Part shown: piece by piece, positions 11,478-23,026 of the stretch
Layout of the letters: every line of letters starts with the position of its first letter
Numbering within the stretch: position 1 is the first letter of the stretch
From: Blepharisma stoltei
Lineage: Eukaryota; Ciliophora; Heterotrichea; Heterotrichida; Blepharismidae
Length of the DNA: 64,000 nt
Direction: 5' to 3'
NCBI GenBank assembly: GCA_914767885.1
Contig: CAJZBQ010000020.1
Span: 930,001-994,000 of the forward strand
Notes under the pieces: model-generated
What the model saw: the letters and a program-made list of their open reading frames with translations, nothing else
The model's database searches: none
What the model was told of the DNA's origin: nothing
Translations under genes and position numbers: made by a program

Positions 11478-13007
11478 TTAATTCGTTATTGGAGCAAGCG
11501 CAACACGATTTCTTCCTTGCGAAGCTGTTCTTTGCGTTAGTTTTTGAAACTCTCTGGCCTTATCTCCTACAAGACACTTAATAATATGCAGCAACCCAGG
11601 CTCCTTGATATTTTCAGTCGGCTTAATCTGCCTTGAGACTCTCAAAATTTCTTTCTCAATCATATTATTCATAACATCAATAATCCTCGAAATATTTTCT
11701 CTAACCCATGTAATTTCGCTGTGAATCGAAATATTTTCAGTTTCAGGGGCAAAATCTGTATCTTTTTCACTTACTCTCATGCTTTTATTTAAATGTATTG
11801 GTTTTCCTTCTCTTGAAGTGCTGAGCTTTTTTATTCTTAATTTTACTGTTTCTAAAATATCTCTTGGGGTTCTAGTAAAAGAGCCGTTTAGCTGCTTTTG
11901 TTTGATTTCATCTTTAAGCCGGTCAAGTCTTGCTTGGAATTCTTTTAGTTCGATGTCTTTTTGAGCCATTGATAACAAAAAGTGAGCTGATTCGTCATCA
12001 AGGAACTTAGGAAAAGCAGAGACTGGGACTGGCTCATTCATAGACCACAATGCTTTGATGACCCATCTTAGCCCTTCAGACCGAATATCAGACCCATCTT
12101 TTAAAATTCTGCAATAAACATTTATAAGCCTTGCTTTTGCTTTTTTCAGTTCTTTTTTCAAGTTTTTCCTCAGTTCTTGACTGTTTTCAAGCATTTTTTG
12201 ATTTTTCTCTAGCGTATATACCAAGTCATCATGCTGCTTATGAAAATTCACATACAATGCCTGCTTTTTCTGCCTAATTTTTTCTTTCCTTATAAATCTT
12301 TCATTTTCTGATCCTAAAGGTTCTCCTTTCACTTTATTAAACAAAAACTCCTCAGCTTCTTGCTGATGATACTCCACAACGTCATTTTCATATTTAACTT
12401 CTAGATCCTTAATCTTTTGCTTTGTTTCTTCTACTTGCTTCTTCCAATCATGAATAGCAAGGACAGAGTTTTCTATCTCCTTTTTAATTCTTGCCATTTC
12501 TGCATGTGTAGCTTCTTCAAACAGCTTGTTTGCCTCTTGAAATCTTTTTCTTTCATTTTCTTCTTCTCGCTTTCTATTTCTTTCCAAGTGCAAAACTGAC
12601 TGAATGGCTGAGGTAATTTCATCAAACTTACTAGAGTGATTCAATAAAGAATGAATTGGCTCAATACGTGTGGAATGAGAAGTTTGGTCAGGAGTTTGAA
12701 ATTTAAAAGTGAAGCGCTTTGTAGGGGATCTTGGAGATTTAGGAGATCGAAGTGGAGACCTGTGGATTTTTCAGTCTGAAAGGATCTCGACTTGGGCTTG
12801 CTCTTCTTGAGCTTTTATCTGCTTGGTATCAAGTTTTCGAAGCTTGCGTCCGCGGAGTAGATCTTTTAACTGCTCGATTGTACTTGTAGTATAACGTTTT
12901 TTATCTTCTCTGCTATCATTTTCTCTGCTGGTAGAAAGAACATTTGGAGGCTGGACCATGATGTCATCGTTAGGCAAAAAGATTGGTTTTAATTTAACTC
13001 CTTTCAT
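11478..13007 (-). CDS. Coiled-coil protein of unknown function
   Basis: A 509-aa protein. Residues 1-120 are basic and Ser/Pro-rich, with repeated SPLRSPKSPRSP-like motifs typical of proline-directed kinase sites. Residues about 130-290 form a long charged coiled coil (RKREEENERKRFQEANK...). A mixed helical part with two further coiled stretches follows. One TGA (near 12770) reads as Trp (SDWKI). Start at ATG 13007; the codon at 13016 is GTG and was not chosen. No family recognised; cytoskeletal or basal-body association is only a guess from composition. Confidence 0.75.
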
Positions 13008-13544
13008 TAAGATCACAGTTTAATTAACATATTTGATAATTAATTAACATAATTATTGAAAATTTAACTATTTAATGTACGATCTTTATTGCTATCTTTT
13101 AATTTTATACAATATTTGGAAAATATGTTTCTTTTTACATATAAATAATTATAATAAAACTATTTATATAATTATTGCCTAGGTATAGGAGATCCTTTGC
13201 TTTATGGTTTTTTAAGAACTATTATGTATCTATTTGAAATTTTCGCAGCTTGTAAAAGACTCAAACATTTTTATTTGTTAATATGGATTAAAAATGCATC
13301 AAAATTTATTTCACACTCTGTAAAGTGCGCAGGAATCGAATGGCTTCATTTTACTTGTCATCTTTAACCACTGGTGAAAATATTCTCACTATATAATAGC
13401 TGCATATCATTTATTTTAAGCTGTCTTTAATAACGTCCAATACATTTCAAGTCCAAAAATATTGATTTAAAGAGCTTTTATATATTTATGCTTTATGTAA
13501 TAGGGGCTTACTGAGCAGCTATAATTCCATAATAATTAAAGAAA
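13008..13544. other. Intergenic between divergent genes
   Basis: 537 bp of A+T-rich sequence between divergently read genes, so it carries both promoters. No repeat of the IES families seen. Confidence 0.4.
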
Positions 13545-13883
13545 ATGAGTCTGTTTTGCGAGGCAAGAGAGGAACTAGAAAACGATTTACTCAATTGAAT
13601 GGCTGATATAAAGCGTGAGCTTACAGAGTGCGCAGAAGAAAGATCAGCTTTCTATGGGTTCGATTTTGATACAGAAATTCCTCGCACTAATGAAGACCAA
13701 AGATATCAGTGGGAGGGGCTTTATTCCTCTTCTATTTCGAAGCTGCGGACTTCTATAAATTCAGAACCGGAATCGACAAGATCAACACTGGCTACATTGC
13801 AGAATGGTGTTGACGAGATTCGTGAAATCGCTGGACTAGTTCTGTGCATTTCTGTAGAAGATGATTTTTTGAAAGATCATTAA
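13545..13883 (+). CDS. Small acidic protein, unknown
   Basis: 112 aa from the ATG at 13545. A TGA at 13596 is read as Trp (LLNWMADIKREL), which is why the open frame looks as if it began at 13599. It is acidic and mostly helical, with no signal peptide or membrane segment. Length and frame support a real gene; the protein is not recognised. Confidence 0.6.
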
Positions 13884-14569
13884 TTACAGTTGCATACACA
13901 ACCACATAATTTAATTCACAATTTTCTGTCTATAAGTATCATTGTTGCAATTAAATGCATTTAAAATAGTTTAATAGGTAGATGGTATAGGTAGAAATTA
14001 ATAAGGTATAATTTTTTTGGATTATAAGTTATCTTTGGGTGCAGTAAGTCATTCCGCCATTTTCATATTGTGTATTAGACATTTACTCTCATCAATCTAT
14101 ATTTAGATGTTTATTAAAATTTCACCTGCTTTAAAAGCTAGACGTGTGAAGTAAAAATCCATAGTCATATACTTATTTTAAATAAACACTTAATCCTCAT
14201 ACAAGAAAATATTAATTAGGGTAGGTAAAAATATTAATTAGGGTAGGGTAAAGTAAACATTTTTCTTCATAAAAGAAATAGGACAATTTCTAGTTTTTTT
14301 TTCTTCATTCAAAATTAATTTTCATTATAACAGTCTATTTTTGAGGTAACTAGCTAGCAAAGCTCGTCTCACATGCGAGAACGTTAAATTGGCTGTTTAA
14401 AAGGGATGCCACCTTGTTGCTGTTAAATTCTAGAAATAAAAGGAAAATTCCAAATAAATTAAAATCTTCCAATATTAACCTCTCTCACCTCCATAAACCT
14501 CCAAAAGCCTCTTAAAACCCATCCGCTGTTTCTCCCTTCTAATCTTTTTCTCCGCGAATTAAATATGAA
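13884..14569. other. Intergenic upstream of LIS1
   Basis: 686 bp without coding potential. A short direct duplication AATATTAATTAGGGTAGG lies near 14210-14250. The last 150 bases before LIS1 are pyrimidine-rich with several CCTCC runs. An undetected intergenic IES is possible, but no frame exists to prove one. Confidence 0.35.
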
Positions 14570-16746
14570 ATGATTCTTACAAACAAAGAGAGAGAAAAGC
14601 TCCATAAAGCAATATACTCATATCTTCTCTCGCAGAACTTCACCACATCAGCCCAAGCCTTCATGCAAGATGCTAGCGTCACAGAAGACCCCAGCTCCTC
14701 TGATTTGTTAGAAAAGAAGTGGTCATCTGTCGTCCGCCTTCAGCAAAAAGTCATGTCTCTACAATCTGAGCTAGATCAGCTCAAAGAAGAAATGGTTTTT
14801 TACGGCCCAGGCAAGAAAATCTCCGACTCAAACTCAAATAAACTTGTAGGGCTCCCAAGAGTCCCCGAAAAGCATACCTTGACTGGCCATCGCGAGCCTG
14901 TAACATGTGTCGCTTTCCACCCAGTCTACTCAGTCATAGCTTCCTCCTCTGAAGACGCATCAATCCGCATCTGGGACTACGAGTCAGGTTCTCATGAGAG
15001 AAGCTTAAAAGGCCACACAGCTGCAGTCAATTGTGTAGCATTTGAACCCAATTCTGGAAATTTACTTGCGAGCTGTGCAGCTGATTTAACTATAAAACTG
15101 TGGTCTTTTGATTCTTTTGAGTGTACTAAGACACTGCATGGACACGATCATAATGTAAGCTGTGTCCAATTTTTCCCTGCTGGCGATTTTTTGCTGTCTT
15201 GTTCAAGGGATACGTCAGTCAAGATGTGGGAAGTCAGCACTGGGTTTTGTGTGAAAACGTTCCAGGGACATACTGATTGGGCAAGGCAGGTAGCAATTAA
15301 TAGCTCAGGGAATTATTTTGCATCGTGCTCAAATGATGAAACTATTCTGGTGTGGGCAGTAGACGCACAGAATCCTTTGCAGACACTTGCAGGGCATAGT
15401 CATGTGGTAGAAAGTGTGTGCTTTGCGAACCAAAATGCAACAGCAAGCTTGCTGGAGGCTGATTTTAGGCATAAGACAGAAGAAGAAAAGATGAACTCAG
15501 CCAGGGCGCCTGAGTTTATCGTGACTGGGTCAAGGGATAAGACGATCCGCATATGAGAAGCATGGACTGGAAATTGCTTGATAGTCTTGAGAGGTCACGA
15601 CAATTGGGTAAGGAAACTTGCATTTCACTTACTCCTAACTCTTGGTTATCGAACATTTTTCAAAAAATCTATACCCTATGACAGCGAATATAAAAAATTA
15701 AAATAAAAAGAAGAATAAAATGGTGATTAGACAGAAGATGACTCAAGGCACAATCTCTATGTAACAGGTAGGACTTTCCTGATGAAGCTGAAAATAGTAC
15801 CTCTGTCACTTTTGAAGCAGGACTTCGGTTTGAGGATGCCTGACTAAGAGGGAAGTTTTACCTGTCTCTGCCAGATGGACTATACAGGTTTTGCCTCCCG
15901 CTGATCCTTTGCTACTCGGGACTCATATGGGGGATCTAAAAGAGGTTGTTTTACCTGGGTAGATAATTCTTAGGCTAAGTTGATTTACACCAGATCAGTA
16001 GGCTAGTGGTCTATCCGCTTATGGCCTTATAACACTAACTAACTACTGGCTGCCTATTTCAAATAGTAAAAGGATAACTGCCAGTTAGTGGAAATCTTGT
16101 TTTTCAATGCAATTAGGTATAAATTTTTAAATACTTGAGGGAGAATATAACTTAATTCATAATTATGTTTTAGGATGTAAAGGATAAAATTGACTAAATT
16201 AGCTGGATTCCATCATAATTATCATTAATTATATCTCAAATTATTATTTCTATTAAATTTTTTACTTACTAATGGGTTTAATTTCTCAAAAATAAGGATT
16301 TTGGTCGCTAATCATGAGAAGAGCTAGGAGGAAGCTATCTATATTCTTGTAGCGACGATAAGTCTATAAGAGTCTGGGATTTGAAAACTGGAGGCTGCTC
16401 CAAAAAGCTGCTTGACGTCCATGGGCACTTTGTCTTATGCCTAGCTGTGAATCCACGGTATAGCGTGAGCACAATTTTAGCGTCTCCTAACGTCACTTCC
16501 TCCTCAGCAGCTGGGAGATTTGACTTGCCATTGAAGGTGACGAATCAAACCCAAGTTGACAAAGCAAGACCCTTATGACTGGATTTTCCAGCTTAGTGTT
16601 GGCTCGCCACCTTCAATGACGAGTCAAATCCCCCAGCTTCTGAGGAGCAAGAAACGCTAGGGCACGCTAAAAGCGTGCCAATACTATATCCTCTGTTAGC
16701 CTCTGGCAGTGTGGATAAAACAATAAAAATTTGGGAGTGTCTTTAG
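14570..16746 (+). CDS. PAFAH1B1: LIS1-family WD40 protein (PAFAH1B1 homologue)
   Basis: Regulator of cytoplasmic dynein, 420 aa after removal of two IESs. An N-terminal LisH motif (REKLHKAIYSYLLSQ) and a short coiled coil (QQKVMSLQSELDQLKEE) precede a seven-bladed WD40 propeller. Repeats are obvious: GHREPVTCVAFHP, GHTAAVNCVAFEP, GHDHNVSCVQFFP, GHTDWARQVAIN, GHSHVVESVCF, then GHDNWVRKLAFH and GHFVLCLAVNP. TGA at 15554 is Trp (IRIWEAWTG). The IESs at 15630-16324 and 16478-16696 split blades 6 and 7; removal yields CSDDKSIRVWDLKTGG and LASGSVDKTIKIWECL. Coding length after removal is divisible by three. Confidence 0.95.
15630..16324. mobile_element. 695-bp IES in LIS1: retroposon-like copy B nested in a decayed MITE-1
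   Basis: Cutting at TA 15630 and TA 16325 gives KLAFHLGGSYLYSCSDD in frame. The right half (about 16190-16324) contains, inverted, the MITE-1 core (ATTAGCTGGATTCCATCATA) and ends with a CTCATGAGAAGAG-like decayed module. Around 15716 the sequence TAAAATGGTGATTAGACAG resembles the 5' end of retroposon copy A, followed by a G+C-richer body to about 16050, so one element probably jumped into another. Confidence 0.75.
16478..16696. mobile_element. 219-bp foldback IES in LIS1
   Basis: Between TA 16478 and TA 16697. Arms of about 70 bp are inverted: TAGCGT...CTCCTCAGCAGCTGGG...ATTTGACT on the left matches the reverse complement of ...AGTCAAATCCCCCAGCTTCTGAGGAG...ACGCTA on the right (to about 16663). 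A small extra hairpin GGCACGCT/AGCGTGCC follows. Removal gives TILASGSVDKTIKIW. Unrelated to MITE-1 and MITE-2. Confidence 0.85.
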
Positions 16747-16792
16747 ATCTATTAGCTAATAAATAAAACGACGAAAATGGAATCATTTATAA

Positions 16793-18008
16793 ATGTTTTT
16801 TACAGACCCGAATAGAGATTATGGAGCTGTTTTGAAAAGTTGGTGAAGTGGTGTGCCAGCATATACAAGATTCATTATTTATGTCGCATGTGGAACCTAT
16901 ATTTTGTCATGGGTAATGCTTGGCTTTATTGCTAAATTACTCCCTCGATAAGTGGAATCCAATAGAAAAAATCTATTTTTGGATATTAAGCCTCCATGAG
17001 CAAAAGAAAAAAATGTTTTTATTAAAAATATTCATATATATAACGATTAAATAGATTAAATTTCTAGCTAATTATGTTAAATTTTAAATAGCTTACTTCT
17101 AAAAATAATTTTATAAAATAAATTATATTTTTTACTTTAAAATTTTTAGGATTTTTGGTTTTCTAAACATTCAAAAGCATATGAACTCCCCTTTCATGCA
17201 GGCAAAAACATTGCTCGATACAGATGGGTCTTGTAAGCTGATAAACATCCCGATCCTTACTATCCAATATTTCCAGTTTTGGAGGCTTTTTACATCACCT
17301 TTTATCGCTTATAGCTTACTTACTTTACTTTTTGAGATGATGTCATATTTGCCAACTGCATGTAAAACAGAGAGAAGACTGGGGACGGCTAAATACGTAG
17401 CTTTTTTTATGATAAATTTTCTGATACTAGAGCTAGCATTTTCTGCGTTATTATATGGGCTTTCGTTTATACCATCACTTTCAGGGCTGTCTCTAAATCC
17501 AACAGCAGGACTATGGCCACTTATAATGGTTGAAATGGTTATTAGATGCAATATGAACCCAGATTCTCCCACTTCTTTTTTTTGCTTCCCTATTCAAATA
17601 AAAGCAAAATATATGCCATGGGCTTTTCTCTTATTATTTTCATTATTTGCTGGCGTGCTCTGGGATTTACTTGTAGGGATTATACTAGGATATTTACGTA
17701 ACCTATATTTAGATGTCTATAAGTTGATGGAATTTACTTATATCTCAAACGAAAAAGCTGCAGCACTTGAAAATTCTATTTTGATGAGTGGGCTTAAGAA
17801 TATTACTAACTTCATCAATTTAGCTGATGCAGGAAATGAGGAACCAATGTCTGTAGTCCAACAAGGTAGCTCAGGGATTGCTCTTCAGCAGCCAAACATA
17901 CAAGTCCAAAGGTCTCAGCCTTTTGTACCTTTTGGCGGGCAAGGATATAGGCTTGGAGGAGAAGATAATTCAGGGCCTAGAAGACATCACAAAGTGATTT
18001 TTATGTAG
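16793..18008 (+). CDS. Rhomboid-like membrane protein, probably catalytically dead
   Basis: 329 aa after removal of the IES at 16938-17163. Six or so hydrophobic segments follow KSWWSGVPAYTRFIIYVACG; the L1-loop signature is QFWRLFTSPF. The rhomboid GxSG serine box is replaced by LNPTAGLW and the TM6 His motif (GHxxG) by AGVLWDLLVG, so it looks like a pseudoprotease of the Derlin/UBAC2/iRhom type. Hydrophilic C-tail of about 80 residues rich in Gln/Gly. Likely in ER or Golgi membranes; role in ER quality control is inference. The ATG at 16793 is the in-frame start, 46 bp after the LIS1 stop. Confidence 0.75.
16938..17163. mobile_element. Decayed MITE-1 as IES in rhomboid-like gene, 226 bp
   Basis: Starts TACTCCCTCG and contains the family core TTTCTAGCTAATTATGTTAA. 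Removal between TA 16938 and TA 17164 gives GFIAKLNIQKHMNSPF in frame. Confidence 0.8.
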
Positions 18009-18024
18009 CTTACCGAGGTAGAGA

Positions 18025-19285
18025 ATGTAAAAGAAGATGATTCTTTAGTATAGCTAATTATTTTGCTTAAATCTTTTATTTGCTATTGCCATATAATAAT
18101 ATGGAAATTAGCCAAGACAATAGATATCCTCTTATATAAAAGTATTGCCTATACAAATTCTTATTTTCATATAAAAATGCCCTGGTTATCCCAACAGTCT
18201 ATTTATATCAAAAAATCGAAAAGGTTGGGGAAGGAACCTACGGAGTAGTCTATAAAGCTTTAGATATCCAATCTCAAAGCATTGTAGCTTTAAAAAAAAT
18301 CAGACTTGAGTCTGAAGACGAAGGAGTCCCTTCTACCACTATAAGAGAAATCTCGTTGCTCAAAGAGCTTCGACACCCCAACATAGTCCAGCTCCAAGAC
18401 ATTGTTTTTACCTCAAATAAGCTGTATCTCATTTTTGAGTTTTTAAATCATGACCTTAGACGTCACATGGATTCTGTAGGAATGCTAGAAGAAGAAAAAA
18501 TTAAATCATATCTTTATCAACTCTTACAAGGACTTTATTATTGCCACTGTAGAAGAGTTATTCATAGAGATTTGAAACCTCAAAACTTGCTAATTGATAA
18601 AGGGGAAACTTTAAAACTTGCAGATTTTGGACTTGCTAGAGCGTTTGGGCTGCCAATGAAAACGTATACGCATGAGGTTGTGACACTGTGGTATAGAGCT
18701 CCGGAGATCTTGCTTGGAGCTAAACAGTATTCGGTGCCAGTTGATATATGGAGCGTTGGATGTATTTTTGCAGAAATGGTGCAAAAAAGGCCGCTTTTCA
18801 CAGGTGACTCGGAGATTGATCAGCTTTTTAAGATATTCAAAGTGCTTGGAACACCTACTGATCAAGTTTTCCCAGGAGTTACATCATTTGCGGATTTTAA
18901 GCCAACTTTTCCTAACTCTCTTAGACGAGTTTTATTAAAAAAAAATTAAGAAACTACAAAGCGTGCAAACAGATATTCTAATATAGATAATTATATATAT
19001 AAAGAGTGTTGGCCCATAATTAATAATATTTTAATTAAAATCAATTGATATGGATATTTTAAAAAAAATCAAGCCTATCAAAGAATTCTGGCTCATAGCG
19101 GATGTAAGTGAAGAGGAGAAAGCCTGAGAACTCTTGTCCCAAATATCAGTGAAGATGGACTTGATCTATTGTCAAGCATGATTTGCTATGACCCGTCCAA
19201 ACGGATTTCGGCCAAAAATGCTTTGAAGCATCCTTACTTTAGCGATCTAGACTGTTCTTTACTACAAATGTATGAAAGAAGATAA
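18025..19285 (+). CDS. Cyclin-dependent kinase (CDK1/2-like) with PSTTIRE helix
   Basis: 296 aa after removing two IESs, the usual CDK length. [13 protein letters not shown] is the Gly-rich loop, VALKKIRL has the catalytic Lys, [13 protein letters not shown] is a variant of the cyclin-binding PSTAIRE helix, [10 protein letters not shown] the catalytic loop and DFGLARAFG the metal motif. The activation segment [16 protein letters not shown] has the T-loop threonine context, and [15 protein letters not shown] appears only after removal of 18913-19104. The start at 18025 rests on the inferred IES directly after the initiator ATG and is less certain. The stop is 15 bp from the convergent neighbour's stop. 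Confidence 0.88.
18028..18205. other. Inferred TA-bounded IES right after the CDK start codon, 178 bp
   Basis: The kinase domain lacks an in-frame ATG. Joining ATG at 18025 through TA 18028 to TA 18206 gives [14 protein letters not shown], like CDK N-termini, and total coding length divisible by three. Other combinations of TAs cannot be excluded. Confidence 0.5.
18913..19104. other. TA-bounded IES in CDK gene, 192 bp
   Basis: Begins TAACTCTC. Removal between TA 18913 and TA 19105 gives [20 protein letters not shown], the standard CDK C-lobe sequence; the WRG tryptophan is a TGA. Confidence 0.9.
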
Positions 19286-19300
19286 AGTTTTGCATATATT

Positions 19301-20455
19301 TTACATAAATTCATTATCTCTTGCAAATAAATCTAGGAAATCAGCTCCTAACGAGCTTAGAAACATCAAAGGTTCCTTTTGCTTTTGCTTATTAGCACTG
19401 CTTATAGCCCTTCCAGATTTTTCTTTAAATTTATTTCCTTTCCTCTTCGGCGATTTGTCAAATTTATTTTCTTCCTCTTTTTCTTCTGTTTCATAATCCC
19501 TGGACTTTCCCCTTTTTGGCGAAATTGGTGTCCATCTCTTTTCTCTTTTATTGAGAATTATAGGAATTTCTTTATTACTTTTTTTAACTGGTATTTCTGT
19601 TCATGCTTTATTTTGCATTTTCATAGTGGGGTCATTTTCATCTCTGATTGATTTTGTTTTCTGTTTATTTTCACATTGAATTTCCAGCTTTTTTCAAGAA
19701 TCCTTTAAAGCTGGCTTACTTTTTTCTGAGAAAATTGTTTGTGTATTGGAATACGGCTCATTTTCTTCAGAATCTGAAGAGAAATGGCAGTCGTACATGT
19801 TTTCTACACTTATGAAATCTCCATCAGGATGTGGGGGAAGTTCAAGACCAGTCGCTTTTGGAGGCGTTTTATGTCTTGATGGAGGCCTTGGGTTGCTTAT
19901 TGTGTTTCTCATTGGTCTGATTTCAACTTGCTCTTTAGGATTATGCATAAATCCATTAAGCCTCTACTTAAAATATACAGTGAAAAATCTGTCTTCAAGA
20001 TCAAAAGCTTTATCATTCTGCCTGCTTGGAGGCCTTGATATTTCTATGTCACTATCGCTGCCTTCTGAGTCGTCTTCTAGCTCTCCCAGTCTCAGCTTGC
20101 TTTGTCTTGTTCCTTTTTCTAGCCTCCCAGATCGATCTGGAGACATATGAGGGGATGTCTGATGTCCGAATTTCCTGGATTTTGTGTTGGATGGTTTTAT
20201 ATTATTTTGATAAAGCTTTATAGGGTTTCTTGATCCTTGCTGTTTTGTGTATGAAAACAATTTAGTGGAAGTTTCTGGGGTTTGTTTGGATTTTCTGCCA
20301 AAATTATTATCTTCTTGGAGAGGTGCTGTACCAGCTCGCAGCATGGATTCTCTGGTTGGATATTACAGTTTGGTGCCAAAAGGAAGCTGCCAAGGAGAAA
20401 TAGCTGCCGTAGCTTGACTTGTTGGGTTATGCATGAAACCTTCTTGTCTTCTCAT
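19301..20455 (-). CDS. Charged, low-complexity protein with two 15-nt introns, unknown function
   Basis: 374 aa after splicing. The ATG at 20455 opens exon 1 (MRRQEGFMHNPTSQ...). Introns at 20352-20366 and 19964-19978 remove in-frame TAA/TAG stops and keep the frame. Residues are mostly polar and charged with many Ser/Pro and RPPSR motifs, so intrinsic disorder is likely; the C-terminus has a compact hydrophobic end (LGADFLDLFARDNEF). Two TGA codons read as Trp (DSWKK, KAWTE). The peptide GFMHNP occurs in exon 1 and again at the start of exon 3. No family recognised. Confidence 0.75.
19964..19978 (-). other. 15-nt intron
   Basis: Minus-strand GTATATTTTAAGTAG; removal bypasses the in-frame TAG at its end and joins FFT to RLNGFMHN. 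Confidence 0.85.
20352..20366 (-). other. 15-nt intron
   Basis: Minus-strand GTAATATCCAACCAG; removal bypasses an in-frame TAA and joins TKL to ESMLRAG. Confidence 0.85.
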
Positions 20456-20612
20456 TGTTTATAGAATTATTTTAATTTATTATGAGCTTGTATTGATGAA
20501 TAATCAGATATTTATATAAATAGTAAATATCATTCATCTGTATTTTGTTGGAAAAAATATGCTTTGATATTATCTTGCTTTGCGTTTTCGAGAGTGAGCG
20601 AGTTTTTTAGCT

Positions 20613-20995
20613 TACTCCCCCCCTCCGTGAGTGAACAAAACCATTAGAAAAATCGCTATTTTTTGCCCAAAAAACCCACCCCTCCGTGAGTGAACAAAAA
20701 ATTTTTTTAATAGAAAAAATTTTTTATGGAAAAGAATTTTGATATATAAATGATAATTATTATAATGAAATCTAGAGCTAATTCTGTTTAATTTTAAACG
20801 AATTGCTTTTTAAAACATAAATTTTGAAATTGAATTAATATTTGCTTTTCCAATTTTTGCGATTTAGGATTTTTTTAAATTTCGAAAAAAAAAATATTTT
20901 TTATAAAATTTATATATAAATTTTTTAAAAAAAAAATTAACCCCCCTCCGTGAGTGAACAAAATTTTTTTGTTCACTCACGGAGGGGGGGATTGT
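20613..20995 (-). mobile_element. MITE-1, full length, intergenic, inverted
   Basis: 383 bp between TA 20613 and TA 20996. Starts TACTCCCCCCCTCCGTGAG, has the double right-end modules first, the core TAATGAAATCTAGAGC, then the facing-module hairpin at the far end. It sits in the 860-bp gap 20456-21316, which otherwise shows no gene. Confidence 0.9.
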
Positions 20996-21316
20996 TAGCA
21001 ATTATAAAGGATCCTTATGCATCAAGCTTTTATTACTTATTTTCTAGAATATTTAAAAAAATCGTATAATTTAGCCCTATTTTATAAATAATTGTTAAAT
21101 CCTCACAAAGTTAGATATTTTTTCAAGCAATTTGATATTTAATTATTTTACAATTATGAAGCTAACTTAGCTCATTTCACATACTTTAACAATCCGGTTA
21201 ATTTTCTTTTTCTGAATTAATTCTATAACAATAATTTAAGTCCTACTCTAGCTTGGTGAACATTTCTTTGACATTTTAACGTTTAAGAATTCTATTATTT
21301 GTATAATAATATCAAG

Positions 21317-21493
21317 ATGTTCAGACCTCTTCTACACTTATCAAAGCCAAAAATTGTATTAAAACCTTCACTGTTTACAGATCAGGCAAGAATGGATGTT
21401 GCTGCCAAAATCAATAGCGAGTTCTCCTTCGCTATCAATTCCGAGAAAATCGAGAAAGATCAGAAGCCTACAAGACCTGCTGTTAATAAATAA
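21317..21493 (+). CDS. Small ORF, possible mitochondrial peptide
   Basis: 58 aa from the ATG at 21317 to TAA. The first 20 residues (MFRPLLHLSKPKIVLKPSLF) are basic and hydrophobic without acidic residues, like a mitochondrial targeting peptide; the rest is soluble. No family recognised, and it may continue beyond an unseen IES. Confidence 0.45.
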   Translation: MFRPLLHLSKPKIVLKPSLFTDQARMDVAAKINSEFSFAINSEKIEKDQKPTRPAVNK

Positions 21494-22036
21494 TTTGTTA
21501 TTAATAAAGAACACAATCCAAAGCAAGAAACTCAGGCTTTGATTCATAAATTCATAATATGGACTCTTTCGATCCAGAACAGAAATTGAAAAAATTCTGA
21601 AATTTTGATTTGCGGATTGACCTTGATTCTGTTCTTTAAGTTAAAAATAAGACAGATTGGACTTTTTGGAAGATACTTAATAAATCTCAACAATAGAAAA
21701 AAGGAAAATATTGTTTGAAAGAAAAGGAAAAAAGCGCGAATATTTTTGCAAGAATAAAACCTAAAGGTATAATTGCTAGAAATGTTGAAAAGGGTTATAG
21801 AGCTGTTAAATAGAAATATCAACAAGTGCTAAGTCCTGAATAAATAGAATAGTAAAAAATTAAAGAGGTCAGTATATGATGAAATTTTATTTATGATAAA
21901 TGAGCTTATTTTTAGTCATTTTTTCATACTTTTTAATCGCTTAATAAGCAAAATATACAGAAGAATTTACTAAATTTATTTTTTATAAAATTTATTAAAG
22001 AAGAGAAGTTATATAATCACATCACTATAAGGGTGC
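21494..22036. other. Intergenic, possible remnants of a small gene
   Basis: On the plus strand, a short frame from ATG 21559 (MDSFDPEQKLKKFWNF, with TGA as Trp) stops at 21640, and another open stretch ends ...ARNVEKGYRAVK at about 21812. No intron or TA excision that I tried joins them. Either a decayed gene or chance. Confidence 0.3.
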
Positions 22037-23026
22037 TTAATGAAGAGTATTTTCACAGCTGAATTCCTGAGTGTCAGATGTTTCCACCTGAATTGTATTA
22101 TGGTTTATTCCATATTTATTTTGTAATAAAGATGTAGCTTTCTGCAATGCAGCATGTGTATCTCTAGCAATAAGATGGCATGACATTGAATTCTTCCCAA
22201 GGCTTAAGCTTCAAACATGCAAATCATGCACTTCTTTTACCTCTTCAATCTATATAAATCATACGCTTAGCAGTTCCATATACATTGCATCAACATCAAT
22301 ATCTATTGGGCTTCCTTCCATAAGTATTCCTATACACTTTTTGATTATTGGAAAAGTCGTAAATGTCACTAATATAGAGAACACAAAAGTGCATATAGGA
22401 TCTGCAATACTCCAGTCAGGATTTCATAAAATGATGGCTGCAGCTATAATAACTCCAATACTTTGAATTAGATCACCTAAAACATGTAAAGTTGCCGCTT
22501 TTATATTGACATCTTCTTCATGAGCATGGTCATGCCCAGTGCTTATATCTGAATGGCTGTGAGAAGAGTGCAAGATAACCCCCATAACAATATTGCTTAA
22601 TAATCCTATAAGTGCCGTTATCATCATAATTCATCCATCAACAATTCCTGGACTTTGGATTCTTTCGATTGCTTCATAAACAAGCCAAATTGTTAACCCT
22701 CATATCAGGGCAACACTAATGACTGCTCCAATAATTTCGGCTCGATGATAACCATAAGACATTATCATAGAAGCTGGCCTTACTGCGATATAAAGTGACG
22801 CTATCGAAATAGCAAAACCTGAGAGGTCTGAAAACATATGAGCAGCATCTGTCATAATTGCAAGTGAGTTTGCTAAAAGCCCTCCTATTATTTCAACAAT
22901 CATAAAGAAAAAGCATATACCAGACGTAATATAAAGCTTAGTTAATGATTGCTTATTTCGTCGATGGCAGTGCTTCTTTTTTGTATCGGATTGAATAAGA
23001 GGCACTTTTATAGTGATATCTGACAT
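22037..23026 (-). CDS. Cation diffusion facilitator, SLC30/ZnT-type zinc transporter
   Basis: 324 aa after one 15-nt intron. Six membrane helices. TM2 has SLAIMTDAAHMFSDLSG and TM5 carries the equivalent HVLGDLIQSIGV, together giving the HxxxD zinc site. A short His-rich loop (HSSHSHSDISTGHDHAHEE) lies between TM4 and TM5. The cytosolic C-terminal domain contains VHDLHVWSLSLGKNSMSCHL. Five or more TGA codons read as Trp. Exports Zn2+ from cytosol to vesicles or outside by family precedent. Confidence 0.93.
22250..22264 (-). other. 15-nt intron in zinc transporter
   Basis: Minus-strand GTATGATTTATATAG; it hides an in-frame TAG, and removal gives ELLSIEEVKEVHDLHVW. Confidence 0.88.

Noticed and set aside
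21544-21825. Minus-strand hydrophobic ORF of 93 codons
   Set aside because: Phe/Leu/Ile-rich only because it is the complement of an A-rich strand; plus-strand fragments look more protein-like.
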